Of a stretch of DNA of 32,835 nt, positions 15,309-24,694 are shown piece after piece. The position numbers and the translations under genes were made by a program. Source of the stretch: Acidimicrobiaceae bacterium (lineage in GTDB: Bacteria > Actinomycetota > Acidimicrobiia > Acidimicrobiales > Bog-793); assembly GCA_003136185.1 (NCBI GenBank), contig PLDN01000099.1, positions 1 to 32,835 of the forward strand, written 5' to 3'. The notes under the pieces are model-generated. The model worked only from the letters and a program-made list of their open reading frames with translations, was not told the DNA's origin and did not search any database. The stretch's first letter is position 1. The number at the start of each line of letters is the position of its first letter.

Positions 15309-17761
15309 GGCAGCTCTTCGGCATGCAGGATGTGGAGGCGCTTGGTCGTTCTCGTGAGCGCGACGTAGAGCGCTCTCAAGCCCTGCGCGTGCTCGGTCAC
15401 GAGCAGGGCCGGTTCGACTATGACCACCGAGTCGAACTCGAGGCCGCGAGCCGCATCGAGGCTGAGAACCGACAACGGGGCGTCTAGGAGCTTGCGCGCA
15501 TCTGAGGCACTCAGCCCGCCGTGGCCGCCGGCCGACGGCACGTCGAGGCGGCTCGCCAGCTCGTCGAGGAAGCCGACGGGTGCGATGACTGCGACCTTGC
15601 CATCACCTACGGCAGCTCGTTCGGCCTGACTGGCGTCGACGACGGAATCGACAAGCAGCGCTGCGGGCACGAGAGTGACGACCGGGTCTTGACCGGCATC
15701 ACGCACCGACCTCGGGGGCGTGAGCCCTGGTGCCGTCTCGGCGAGGATCGCGTTCGCGAGCACCATGACCTCGGTCGGGGTCCGGTAGTTGACCGTGAGC
15801 TCCTCGACTCGGACGCCCCGACGGCTGCGGACCTGCGAGAGAGCGTCCTCCCAGCTATCCGGCGCAGCTGCGCTGCTCGCTTGGCCGAGGTCGCCCACGA
15901 TCGTGAACGAACCGGCCGAGCAGCGACGAGACAGCGCTCGCCACTGCATAGGCGTCACGCCTTGGGCCTCGTCGACGACGACGTGACCGTACATCCTGGC
16001 GCCCTTGTCTGTGATGGGCGACGCTGCGACGTTCGACCACGAGGTGAGGTGACTGCGGAGGCGGTTGAACGTCGCAGCGTCCATCGAGCCGAGCACCTGG
16101 TCCTCGCGCCACCTCCGGCCGCACGAGTCACAGCGCCAAGGCCGCTCTCCCCTCCCGAGCTCGAGTGGCGAGCCGCAGTCGGGACAGTCAGGCGTGAACT
16201 CGCTCGAGACGCGATCGAGCATCCAGGCGTCGGCCTCGTCGAGCATCGAGTCTCCACGCGCTCGCCCGCGACTCGAGCGCTTGGCCGGCCCAAGGAGCTG
16301 AGCGGCTTCGTCGAGCAGCGCGATGTCGCCCTCGGTCCAGGCGATGTCGGCAAGTGCCGTCGATCGCTCCCGGTCGAGCAGCGTCATCTCCTCGGGCGTG
16401 AGCACGTCCTCGGTCGCCGCACGCAAGAGAGCCGGCGCGCTGAACAGGTCGTGGAGGAGCTCTTCGGGAGTGAGGATGGGCCACATCCTGTCGAGGCCGG
16501 CTTTCGCGTTCGGGTCACGGCGCAGCTCTGAGGACATGCCGGCCGCCACCCGTGCCGCCTCGTCCTTCTCGACCGGTAGGCGGGCGCCCCTCTCGGCAGC
16601 TCGGTCCTCGGCTTGGTGCCAAGCGCGCACGACCATGCGGGCGAGCAACCGCTCGACAAGGCCGCGCCGCGCATTGTGGGTCCCATTGCGCTGACGGGCC
16701 GTCTCGACGATCCGGCGCGTCTCGCTCGGGCGGATCGTGAGCTCGTGCCGCCCGTAGTGGACGACGAGCGGGTGCCGGAGGGGGCGCGCGCGGGTCTCGA
16801 TGGCCCGGGATATGACGCTCGCCATGCGGGCGTCGCCCTTCAGCTCGGCGACCGCCTGCGGCTCGTTAGCCCGGGCACGGGCTTTGCCTGCGTAAAGCTC
16901 GCCCGGCGTCGCGAGAGCGACGGTGTGCTCGCCGAGCGACGGCAGCACCTGCTCGATGTAGCGGAGGAACACGCTGTTCGGCCCGACGAGCAGCACGCCA
17001 TCTCGGTCGAGGCGCTGGCGATATGTGAACAGGAGATAGGCGGCCCTGTGGAGCGCGACGGCGGGCTTCCCCGTTCCAGGACCACCCTGGACGACGAGGA
17101 TGCCGGCCAGTCCAGACCTGATGACGGCGTCTTGTTCCTGCTGAATCGTCGAGACGATCTCGTGCATGCGACCCGTGCGGGCGTGCTCCAAACCAGCAAG
17201 GAGCGCCCCTTCACCCATCAGGACGAGTCCGTCGGAGGCCTCCCGATCGAGCAGCTCGTCGTCGATCCCAACTATCTGGCGGCCCCGGAAGAGGAAGTGA
17301 CGGCGCCGGCCGACACCGAGTGGCTCCGCCGGGGTCGCCCGGTAGAAGGGCTCGGCGATCGGGGCACGCCAGTCGATGACGAGCTGATCGCCGTTCGCGT
17401 CAGAAACGCCGATTCGGCCGATATAGCCACGCAGGCCGTCGATGAAGTCGAGCCGCCCAAAACACACCGAACCGTCGCCGATGTTCAACTGAGCCAGCCG
17501 GCGCCCCGACAGCTCGACGCGGATGTCGCGTTCCACCCTTGCCGCGAACGTGCCGCCAGCACCTTCGCTCACGACTTCAGCCGACAACGCCCGGGCAGCG
17601 TCGCGCATCGCGTCCAGGCGTTCGTGCGCCCGGTCGAGATACGCCTGCTCGGATTCGACTTCTGGGTGGGTTATTGCGTTCTCCTCTACGGCCTTATCTC
17701 GTGCGCAGAGCGGGAGAAGGTGGTCGACCAGATTACCGAACAACGGAGCGAAAGGGAACAT
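15257..17761 (-). CDS. helD: HelD-like UvrD/Rep superfamily ATPase (RNA polymerase recycling factor homologue), with divergent ATPase motifs
   Basis: THPEVESEQAYLDRAHERLDAMR, VIDWRAPIAEPFYRATPAEPLGVGRRRHF, GGPGTGKPAVALHRAAYLLFTYR (Walker A), VVVDEAQGVTPMQWRALSRRC, TIVGDLGQ, VNYRTPTEVM, ARGLEFDSVVIVEP, LYVALTRTTKRLHILH. True start uncertain. Confidence 0.85.
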   Translation of the reverse strand: MFPFAPLFGNLVDHLLPLCARDKAVEENAITHPEVESEQAYLDRAHERLDAMRDAARALSAEVVSEGAGGTFAARVERDIRVELSGRRLAQLNIGDGSVCFGRLDFIDGLRGYIGRIGVSDANGDQLVIDWRAPIAEPFYRATPAEPLGVGRRRHFLFRGRQIVGIDDELLDREASDGLVLMGEGALLAGLEHARTGRMHEIVSTIQQEQDAVIRSGLAGILVVQGGPGTGKPAVALHRAAYLLFTYRQRLDRDGVLLVGPNSVFLRYIEQVLPSLGEHTVALATPGELYAGKARARANEPQAVAELKGDARMASVISRAIETRARPLRHPLVVHYGRHELTIRPSETRRIVETARQRNGTHNARRGLVERLLARMVVRAWHQAEDRAAERGARLPVEKDEAARVAAGMSSELRRDPNAKAGLDRMWPILTPEELLHDLFSAPALLRAATEDVLTPEEMTLLDRERSTALADIAWTEGDIALLDEAAQLLGPAKRSSRGRARGDSMLDEADAWMLDRVSSEFTPDCPDCGSPLELGRGERPWRCDSCGRRWREDQVLGSMDAATFNRLRSHLTSWSNVAASPITDKGARMYGHVVVDEAQGVTPMQWRALSRRCSAGSFTIVGDLGQASSAAAPDSWEDALSQVRSRRGVRVEELTVNYRTPTEVMVLANAILAETAPGLTPPRSVRDAGQDPVVTLVPAALLVDSVVDASQAERAAVGDGKVAVIAPVGFLDELASRLDVPSAGGHGGLSASDARKLLDAPLSVLSLDAARGLEFDSVVIVEPALLVTEHAQGLRALYVALTRTTKRLHILHAEELPQSLQRAASSLSPSPTA

Positions 17762-18051
17762 CCCGCGCGTTCTCCCAGCTCAGGCGGGATCCGCGCGCCC
17801 CGGCTCCTCGCGCTCGATACTGACGTCGAGCGGTGCGGGAGCACCCCTTTTGGAGGTGGTCGATGTCCATGACTCCGTTCGTGCCAGGCGTGGCGGCTCG
17901 ATGAGGCGCTCCGTCCGCCCTCCGCGGCGTGTGTCACCGGATCGGTGGCGGCGGCGCCCTGGCCGGGACGCCGCTTGCCGGAGCCGGGTCGTCTTCGCTC
18001 GGAGAACTGCGCTCGTGCGGTTTCCCCGGACAAGGGCGCGCGAGGCGATGA

Positions 18052-19041
18052 TCAGCCGGGGTCGGCCTCGTGACCGGCCCTATGGAGCCCCCAGTACGCC
18101 CCGCTCGGGGGGATCTCGCCCTTCACGACCTGGTTGATCACTCGGCAGATCGGCAAGTCCAAGCCATATCGTTCGGCCAGGTCCAGTACGAGCTCGGCTG
18201 TCTTCACGCCTTCTGCCACCATGTTCATCTCGGCCAGGATCTCGTCGAGCCGGCGACCCTGGCCGAGCTTCTCGCCTACCTGCCGGTTGCGGGAGTGCGG
18301 GCTCATACACGTCGCGACGAGGTCGCCCATCCCCGCCAGACCGGCGAAGGTCGCCTGCTCGCCACCCATCGCCACCCCGAGCCGGGTGAGCTCCGCCAGG
18401 CCGCGAGCCATGACGGCTGCCCGCGTGTTGTCCCCGACATCGAGCCCCTGGCCGATACCGACGGCGATGGCGATGACGTTCTTCAGAGCGCCGCCGATCT
18501 CGCATCCGATGACGTCGTGGTTCACGTAGACGCGGAAGACGCCTCGTGTCATGACCTTTTGGATCTCTCCCGCCACGTCTAGGTCCTCGGTCGCGATCAC
18601 GGCTGCAGCGGCCTTGCCCTCCATGATCTCCCGCGCGATGTTCGGGCCGGTCAGCGCGGCGGCCGGATGTCCCGGGAAGACCTCGTGGATTACCTCTGTC
18701 ATGCGCAGGTAGGTGCCTCGCTCAAGCCCCTTCGAGAGGCTCACGATCGGGATCCAGGGACGCACTGACTCCTTCGCCGCTACGAGCACCTCGCGGAACC
18801 CGCCGGACGGCACCCCCACGACGAGAAGATCCGCCTCTTCCACGGCCTCTTTGATGTCAGAGGTCGCCCGCAACTCGGGCGACAACGCATAACCAGCCAG
18901 GTATTCCGCGTTCACCTTCTCCTCTTGGACCTGTCGTGCCACCTCCGCGTCCCTCGCCCACAACACCGTCGGATGCCTCGGCGCGATCAGCGAGGCCATC
19001 GTCGTTCCCCATGATCCGGCACCGAGCACGGTCACGTTCAT
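18052..19041 (-). CDS. gpsA: Glycerol-3-phosphate dehydrogenase [NAD(P)+]
   Basis: MNVTVLGAGSWGTTMASLIA, VVGVPSGGFREVL, SLSKGLERGT, LTGPNIAREI, GCEIGGALKNVIAIAVGIGQGLDVGDNTRAAVMARGLAE. Start fixed at 19041 by ATGA overlap with the upstream gene. Confidence 0.95.
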   Translation of the reverse strand: MNVTVLGAGSWGTTMASLIAPRHPTVLWARDAEVARQVQEEKVNAEYLAGYALSPELRATSDIKEAVEEADLLVVGVPSGGFREVLVAAKESVRPWIPIVSLSKGLERGTYLRMTEVIHEVFPGHPAAALTGPNIAREIMEGKAAAAVIATEDLDVAGEIQKVMTRGVFRVYVNHDVIGCEIGGALKNVIAIAVGIGQGLDVGDNTRAAVMARGLAELTRLGVAMGGEQATFAGLAGMGDLVATCMSPHSRNRQVGEKLGQGRRLDEILAEMNMVAEGVKTAELVLDLAERYGLDLPICRVINQVVKGEIPPSGAYWGLHRAGHEADPG

Positions 19042-20117
19042 ACTGGCGGCCCTCCCCTGTCGTATCTCCATTGCCACTCCACGAGGGACCGATCGCACTC
19101 GTCGATCGTGCGAGCGCCGGCGAGCATCATCGACTCGACGAGCTCCGCCCGTAACCCTTCGAGGAGCTCTTCGACCGCCTCAGCACCGCCGGCGGCAAGC
19201 GCCCACAGGACCGGCCTACCCACCATCACAGCGCTCGCCCCGAGGCAGAGCGCCTTCAGGACCGCCCGCCCGTCGAGGATTCCTCCGTCGACGAGCACCG
19301 GTGCCCGCCCGTCGACAGCACCGACGACGGCCGACAGAGCATGTGCGGTCGCGATTGCCCCGTCCAGCTGCCGCGCCCCGTGGTTCGAGACGACCAGCCC
19401 GGCTGCCCCGGCGTCGAGGCAGCGCCGAGCGTCGTCAGCCCTGAGAACACCTTTCACGAGAACGGGCAGGCCCGAAAGGTCGGCCAACCACGAGACGACC
19501 TCCTCTGTCACGCTCGGGTCCTGGCTGGTCGCGGTCTGTACGGCCGGGCCGCTCGCTCCGGCGAGATGGAGCCCGAGGTTGACGAGGTACTGCGCGTCGG
19601 TGAGAGGTACCGGACCAGAGGCGCGGGGCTTCGGGCCGACGATCGGCGTGTCCCCCGTGAGCATCAACGCCGCTGCGCCTGCTGCGACCGCGCGTTCGAC
19701 GAGCGCACGGGTGAGGCCACGGTCGCGCAGTACGTACACCTGGAACCACCACGGCCTACCGGCCACGGCCGCCACTTCTTCGAGCGGGCGGGTCGCCCGG
19801 GTCGCCATCACATAGAGGGCACCCGCTTGGCGGGCGCCCGCGGCGCTCGCGAGCTCTCCCTCGGGATGGGCGAGGGCGTGGTAGGCCATCGGGGCAACGA
19901 CGACCGGAGACTTGAGCTTGCTCCCGAACAGCTCACAGGTCACGTCAACCTGCGAGACGTCGCGCAGGACGCGGGGCACGAAGCGCCAGTCGTCCCACGC
20001 GGCGGATGCCTCCGCCAGCGACAGCTCATCTCCGGAGCCAGCCGCGAACAACTCGGCAGCCTCCGGCGCGAGCCGTGCGCGGGAGTCCGCCTCCCACTTG
20101 GCGATGCGGTCCCTCAT
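19038..20117 (-). CDS. FMN-dependent alpha-hydroxy-acid oxidizing protein (lactate/glycolate oxidase family)
   Basis: PVVVAPMAYHALAHPEGELASAAGARQAG, WWFQVYVLRDRGLT, LVKGVLRADDARRCLDAGAAGLVVSNHGARQLDG, VLVDGGILDGRAVLKALCLGASAVMVGRPVLW. ATG at 20117 overlaps the enoyl-CoA hydratase stop (ATGA). Confidence 0.92.
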   Translation of the reverse strand: MRDRIAKWEADSRARLAPEAAELFAAGSGDELSLAEASAAWDDWRFVPRVLRDVSQVDVTCELFGSKLKSPVVVAPMAYHALAHPEGELASAAGARQAGALYVMATRATRPLEEVAAVAGRPWWFQVYVLRDRGLTRALVERAVAAGAAALMLTGDTPIVGPKPRASGPVPLTDAQYLVNLGLHLAGASGPAVQTATSQDPSVTEEVVSWLADLSGLPVLVKGVLRADDARRCLDAGAAGLVVSNHGARQLDGAIATAHALSAVVGAVDGRAPVLVDGGILDGRAVLKALCLGASAVMVGRPVLWALAAGGAEAVEELLEGLRAELVESMMLAGARTIDECDRSLVEWQWRYDRGGPPV

Positions 20118-20875
20118 GGCACGGGCGGCGCCCACGACGGAGGCCGCTTCTCCCGGAAGGCCGCCATCCCCTCCCGAGCATCGTCGGATGCGAACAGCTC
20201 AGCCGAGAGCCGAGCATTGCGCTCGAAGGCCTCCTCCCGATCGAGACCCGGCACCGCGTAGACGAGTCGCTTGGCAACCGAGAGCGCGTGAGGGCTGCCC
20301 TGCAGCACCGCCGAGACGACCGCCGCGACAGCATCGTCGAGCGACTCGCGCGCGACCGAGCGGTTGACGAGGCCCGCTTCAGCGGCCCGCCCTGCCGAGA
20401 CTCGATCCCCGGACAAGAAGAGTTCGAGAGCATCTGCCACTCGCATCTTCAGAAGACAGACGACGGAGATGATCGCCGGGGCCACTCCGATGCGGACCTC
20501 GGTGAACCCGAAACGAACGTCCTCCGCCGCGATCGAGATGTCACAGGCAGCGGCCAACCCGACTCCCCCGCCCATGCAGTGACCGGCAATTCGCCCGATC
20601 ACCGGCTTGGGGTGCTCGATGATGGTCGCGAGGACCTCGGGCAAAGTCCAGCGAGGCGGCTCAGTCGAAGAGCCCTTCAAGTCTGCGCCTGCACAGAAGG
20701 CCGGGCCGTTGTTCGTGAGCAGCACGACGCGGCAGGCCTCGTCGCTTCTGGCGGCCGCGAGGTGGTCCCCGAGGGAGTTGACGAGGTCGGTAGAGAGGGC
20801 GTTTCTCTGGTCGGGCTGGTTGAGCGTGATCGTCCCGACGCCGTCTGAGACCTCGTACAAGGTGGGGCTCGTCAT
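20114..20875 (-). CDS. Enoyl-CoA hydratase/isomerase family protein
   Basis: ITLNQPDQRNALSTDLVNSLGDHL, LLTNNGPAFCAGADLKG, VIGRIAGHCMGGGVGLAAACDISIA, FGFTEVRIGVAPA. Confidence 0.93.
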   Translation of the reverse strand: MTSPTLYEVSDGVGTITLNQPDQRNALSTDLVNSLGDHLAAARSDEACRVVLLTNNGPAFCAGADLKGSSTEPPRWTLPEVLATIIEHPKPVIGRIAGHCMGGGVGLAAACDISIAAEDVRFGFTEVRIGVAPAIISVVCLLKMRVADALELFLSGDRVSAGRAAEAGLVNRSVARESLDDAVAAVVSAVLQGSPHALSVAKRLVYAVPGLDREEAFERNARLSAELFASDDAREGMAAFREKRPPSWAPPVP

Positions 20876-22641
20876 GACGCGTGAACCCCGGGGTGAAGTT
20901 GCACAGGCACGGGCACCACTTTCGCCCGTAGGTACTCGCCGAGGCCCTTTGCCTGCGCGTCGAGGCGCGGCGAGGAGGCGACACCTTCTCCGAGCAGTCC
21001 GTGGATCACGAAGTTGATCGCCCGGAGGTTCGCGAGCTCGTGGCGCTCGACAGCGAGCTGGGCCGTCTCGGGCAAGAGCTCCCGGAGGCGGTCGATCGTG
21101 AGCCAGCCCGCCAGCCAGCCGTATGTCTCCTCAGTACGGGCCCAGACACCGAGGTTGGCATTGCCTCCCTTGTCGCCCGAGCGTGCGCCCATGATCCGAC
21201 CGAGCGGGAGTGGGGCGACCTCGTAGGCCGCGAACTCGGTCTCGCTGTGGTCGGCCGCCGGGAGCGGGTCTTCACCAGCGGACAACCCGCTCACGTCCAC
21301 CGCTTCGACGAGATGCCGCTCGCCGCCCACGACGACCTCCTGGAAGACGAGGTCGGAGGGGAGAATGGCGGGCCAGTAGACGCCGTAGGCCTGGGTCTGG
21401 CTCCCACCGCCGAAGAAGCCCGGGTAGCTCGCGAGCGCCAACTCGGTCACCTTCGAACCGAAAGAACGACCTACTTTCCGCTCGTCGGCGTCCTTCACGG
21501 TGATGCGCAGCTGAGCCACGGCCGCCTCGTTGCTCGGCGGATCGGCCTGGTCGGTCCGCAGCAGCTGCACCTCGACCGACTCGAAGCCCTCCCGCCCGCC
21601 CGCGACCGATCCCCATAGGGCCCGTTCGAACATCTCCGCCTTTGCCTCGACGTCGAGCCCTGTGATCATCATCGTCATGGTGGTACGGAATCCGCCGACG
21701 TAGTTCATGGCGATCTTCGTCGTCGCCGGCGGAGCCTCTCCCTTGACGCCCGAGACACGCACGCGGTCGGGGGCCTCCTGCGAGAGCCGGATCGAGTCGA
21801 AACGGGCCGTCACATCGGGATTGGCGTACCGCGCCCCACCGATCTCGTACAGCAGCTGGGCCGTGACGGTCTCGACCGAGACGAGGCCGCCCTGGCTGGG
21901 GTGTTTCGTGATGACAGAGGAGCCGTCGGGTTCCACCTCGGCTATCGGGAAGCCGAGGTGCTCGGCGCCGGGGACCTCCTTAAAGAAGGCGAAGTTGCCG
22001 CCGGTCGCCTGCGCACCGCATTCGATGATGTGCCCGGCGACGACCGCACCAGCGAGCTCGTCGAGGTCACTCCTCGACCAGCCGTGGTGCCAAGCCGCTG
22101 GGCCTACGACGAGCGCCGCGTCGGTGACCCGCCCGGTCACGACGATATCGGCACCCCGCCCGAGCGCTTCTTTGATCCCGAACCCGCCGAGGTAGGCGTT
22201 GGCGGTCAGCATCGATCTCGATCCGAGCGGCTCACCGGTGTCGAGATTGGCAAAGTCGTGCCCGGCTGCCCGCAACTCCTCGAGGCGGCCAAGGAGGTCG
22301 TCCCCCTCGACGTAGGCGACCTTCGGCGACAGGCCGAGCCGATCGGCTAACTCCTCGACTCGCTCAGCCAGCCGGGCAGGACTGAGGCCGCCGGCGTTCG
22401 AGACGACCTTGATGGAGGCATCGAGGCAGGTCCCCATGACCTGTTCCATCTGGGTGAGGAACGACCGGGCGTATCCGGCGGCCGGGTCCTTCAAACGGTT
22501 CTTGGCGAGGATCAGCATCGTCAGCTCGGCGAGCCAGTCGCCGGTCAACACGTCGATCGGGCCGCCGTTCACCATCTCGGAGGCGGCCGACAGCCGATCC
22601 CCATAGAAACCACTGCAATTCGCGACCCGCACCGCTCCCAC
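20872..22641 (-). CDS. AtuA family (acyclic terpene utilization, DUF1446) protein with fused C-terminal AtuA-related domain
   Basis: ANCSGFYGDRLSAASEMVNGGPIDVLTGDWLAELTMLIL, LDASIKVVSNAGGLSP, DIVVTGRVTDAALVVGPAAWHHGW; C-terminal LGRIMGARSGDKGGNANLGVWARTEETYGWL. GTG start immediately after the preceding stop. Confidence 0.9.
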   Translation of the reverse strand: MGAVRVANCSGFYGDRLSAASEMVNGGPIDVLTGDWLAELTMLILAKNRLKDPAAGYARSFLTQMEQVMGTCLDASIKVVSNAGGLSPARLAERVEELADRLGLSPKVAYVEGDDLLGRLEELRAAGHDFANLDTGEPLGSRSMLTANAYLGGFGIKEALGRGADIVVTGRVTDAALVVGPAAWHHGWSRSDLDELAGAVVAGHIIECGAQATGGNFAFFKEVPGAEHLGFPIAEVEPDGSSVITKHPSQGGLVSVETVTAQLLYEIGGARYANPDVTARFDSIRLSQEAPDRVRVSGVKGEAPPATTKIAMNYVGGFRTTMTMMITGLDVEAKAEMFERALWGSVAGGREGFESVEVQLLRTDQADPPSNEAAVAQLRITVKDADERKVGRSFGSKVTELALASYPGFFGGGSQTQAYGVYWPAILPSDLVFQEVVVGGERHLVEAVDVSGLSAGEDPLPAADHSETEFAAYEVAPLPLGRIMGARSGDKGGNANLGVWARTEETYGWLAGWLTIDRLRELLPETAQLAVERHELANLRAINFVIHGLLGEGVASSPRLDAQAKGLGEYLRAKVVPVPVQLHPGVHAS

Positions 22642-24684
22642 TCAGGCCCCCTTCCCGGGCCCGACCCCGTCGCCTGCATCGCCGATGCCAGGGTCGATCG
22701 GGTCGAGTGCGACGAGGAGGTCCCCGGTCGCCACCTGGGCGCCTGTCGCGGCTTGCAGCTGGCGGATTCGGCCGGCAACCGGTGCTGTAATGCGGTGCTC
22801 CATCTTCATCGCCTCGACGATGACAAGTAGCTGTCCGGCCTCGACGTCGTCACCAGCGGCCGCATGGACAGACAGCACCGTCCCTGGCATCGGGGCGACG
22901 AGCGCGCCCGAGCTGACCGCTTGCTCACGCTCGGGGAAACGCGGGAGCTCGGCCAGTTCGACCGTCGCGCCGGTCTCGAACGTCACCCAGACCCGCGCGC
23001 CGGAGCGATCGACGAGAAGGCCGGGTCGCAAGCCGTCGATCCCTAGATCGGGCCGCTCGGGGGATCCTCTGAGTCTCGTCACCCGGTGCTCGGTGACAGT
23101 CGGTGGATCGGCATCGTCGCGGACGACGGCCTGGAACTCCCCCGACCTCAGGTGCTGATATTCGACGGTGAGCGCATGTGAACCCGCCCGATACCTGCGT
23201 TGCTCTGGCGGCATGACGCTCATACGCCAGCCGCTCGGCAAGGAGGAGAGCACGCTGGCGCTGGCGCGGCTGGCCTCCTCAGCGGAGAGCGCGGCGGCAA
23301 TGGCGGCGAACTCGAGCTGGTCGTGGCTTAGCTCGATACGGGGCGGAATAGCTCTGTCATCGAGGAAGGTCGTCGTTGTCTCGCCGGCCAAGAAAGCATC
23401 GTCTCGCAGGACTGACACGAGGAACTCCCGGTTGGTGACGACGCCGTGCACCGCCGTCCGCTCGAGGGCGAGCGCGAGACGAGACGCAGCTTCGCGCCTG
23501 GTCGGAGCGTGGGCGATCACCTTGGCGAGCATCGGGTCGAACTCGACTCCGACGACGCTCCCGCTCTCGACGCCTGAGTCGTAGCGGACCTCCGGCGTGA
23601 CCGCCTCGCGCCAAACCTCGATATGGCCCGCTGCGGGGAGGAAGCCGTGCGCAGGGTCCTCGGCGTAGAGGCGAGCCTCGATAGCGTGGCCGGAGAGCCG
23701 CACATCGTCCTGTGAGAAAGGAAGCGGGCAGCCCTCGGCGACGAGCAACTGCGCTCGCACGAGGTCGAGCCCGGTGACAGCCTCGGTGACGGGATGCTCC
23801 ACCTGGAGGCGGGTGTTCACCTCGAGGAAGAAGTACCGCCCGTCGTCACCGAGGAGGAACTCGACGGTGCCCGCGTTCTCGTAGCCGACTGCACGAGCAG
23901 CCCGCAGAGCTGTTGCACCCATCTCCTCGCGCAGCTCGGATGAGACGGCGCTCGACGGGGCCTCCTCGATGATCTTCTGGTGGCGGCGCTGGATCGAGCA
24001 CTCGCGCTCGCCACAGTGAACGAGAGTGCCGAACGCGTCGCCGAAGATCTGGATCTCGATGTGACGGGCACGTTCGAGATAAGGCTCGACGAACAGCCGG
24101 TCGTCGCCGAAAGCGCTCTTTGCCTCCCGCGCGGCGGCCGCCAATGCCTCGGCGAGATCGTCGGAGTGCCGCACGATACGCATTCCCTTGCCGCCGCCGC
24201 CCGCAGCAGCCTTGATCATCACCGGGAACGAGAGCCCGCCGAGAGCTGCTTGGTTGTCGGCGTCGGGAGCCACCTCGACGGATTCGAGCACCGGCACCCC
24301 AGCAGCCTTCATCTCTCCCTTCGCCTGGAGCTTGTCGCCCAACAACGCGATTGCGTCAGCCGACGGGCCGACGAAGATGAGCCCTGCGTCGCGGACCGCC
24401 CGGGCGAACCCGGCGTTCTCTGAGAGGAAGCCATATCCCGGGTGCACCGCGTCGGCTCGCGTGCGATGAGCGGCCGCGACAAGAGCGTCCACGTTCAGAT
24501 AGGTCTCGGTCGCGCTCCGGCCCGAGAGGGCGACGGCGCTGCCCGCCTCGGTGACAAAGGGCGCGCCGGCGTCGCCCTCGGCGTAGACGGCGACCGTCTC
24601 TATCCCCATCTCGTGTGCAGTCCGGATGATGCGACGGGCGATCTCGCCCCGATTGGCTATGAGCAGGCGACGGATCCGGGCCAT
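22642..24684 (-). CDS. Acyl-CoA carboxylase alpha subunit (biotin carboxylase plus biotin carboxyl carrier domain)
   Basis: LLIANRGEIARRIIRTAHEMG, VMIKAAAGGGGKGMRIV, CSIQRRHQKIIEEAPS, FLEVNTRLQVEHPVTEAVTGLDLV, biotinyl site VEAMKMEHRITAPVAG. Confidence 0.95.
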   Translation of the reverse strand: MARIRRLLIANRGEIARRIIRTAHEMGIETVAVYAEGDAGAPFVTEAGSAVALSGRSATETYLNVDALVAAAHRTRADAVHPGYGFLSENAGFARAVRDAGLIFVGPSADAIALLGDKLQAKGEMKAAGVPVLESVEVAPDADNQAALGGLSFPVMIKAAAGGGGKGMRIVRHSDDLAEALAAAAREAKSAFGDDRLFVEPYLERARHIEIQIFGDAFGTLVHCGERECSIQRRHQKIIEEAPSSAVSSELREEMGATALRAARAVGYENAGTVEFLLGDDGRYFFLEVNTRLQVEHPVTEAVTGLDLVRAQLLVAEGCPLPFSQDDVRLSGHAIEARLYAEDPAHGFLPAAGHIEVWREAVTPEVRYDSGVESGSVVGVEFDPMLAKVIAHAPTRREAASRLALALERTAVHGVVTNREFLVSVLRDDAFLAGETTTTFLDDRAIPPRIELSHDQLEFAAIAAALSAEEASRASASVLSSLPSGWRMSVMPPEQRRYRAGSHALTVEYQHLRSGEFQAVVRDDADPPTVTEHRVTRLRGSPERPDLGIDGLRPGLLVDRSGARVWVTFETGATVELAELPRFPEREQAVSSGALVAPMPGTVLSVHAAAGDDVEAGQLLVIVEAMKMEHRITAPVAGRIRQLQAATGAQVATGDLLVALDPIDPGIGDAGDGVGPGKGA

Positions 24685-24694
24685 CAGGCGCCCC

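Noticed and set aside
16613-17872. 419-aa plus-strand ORF and several others antisense to HelD
   Set aside because: Shadow ORFs in high-GC sequence; no domain motifs, while the minus-strand frame carries consistent HelD motifs.
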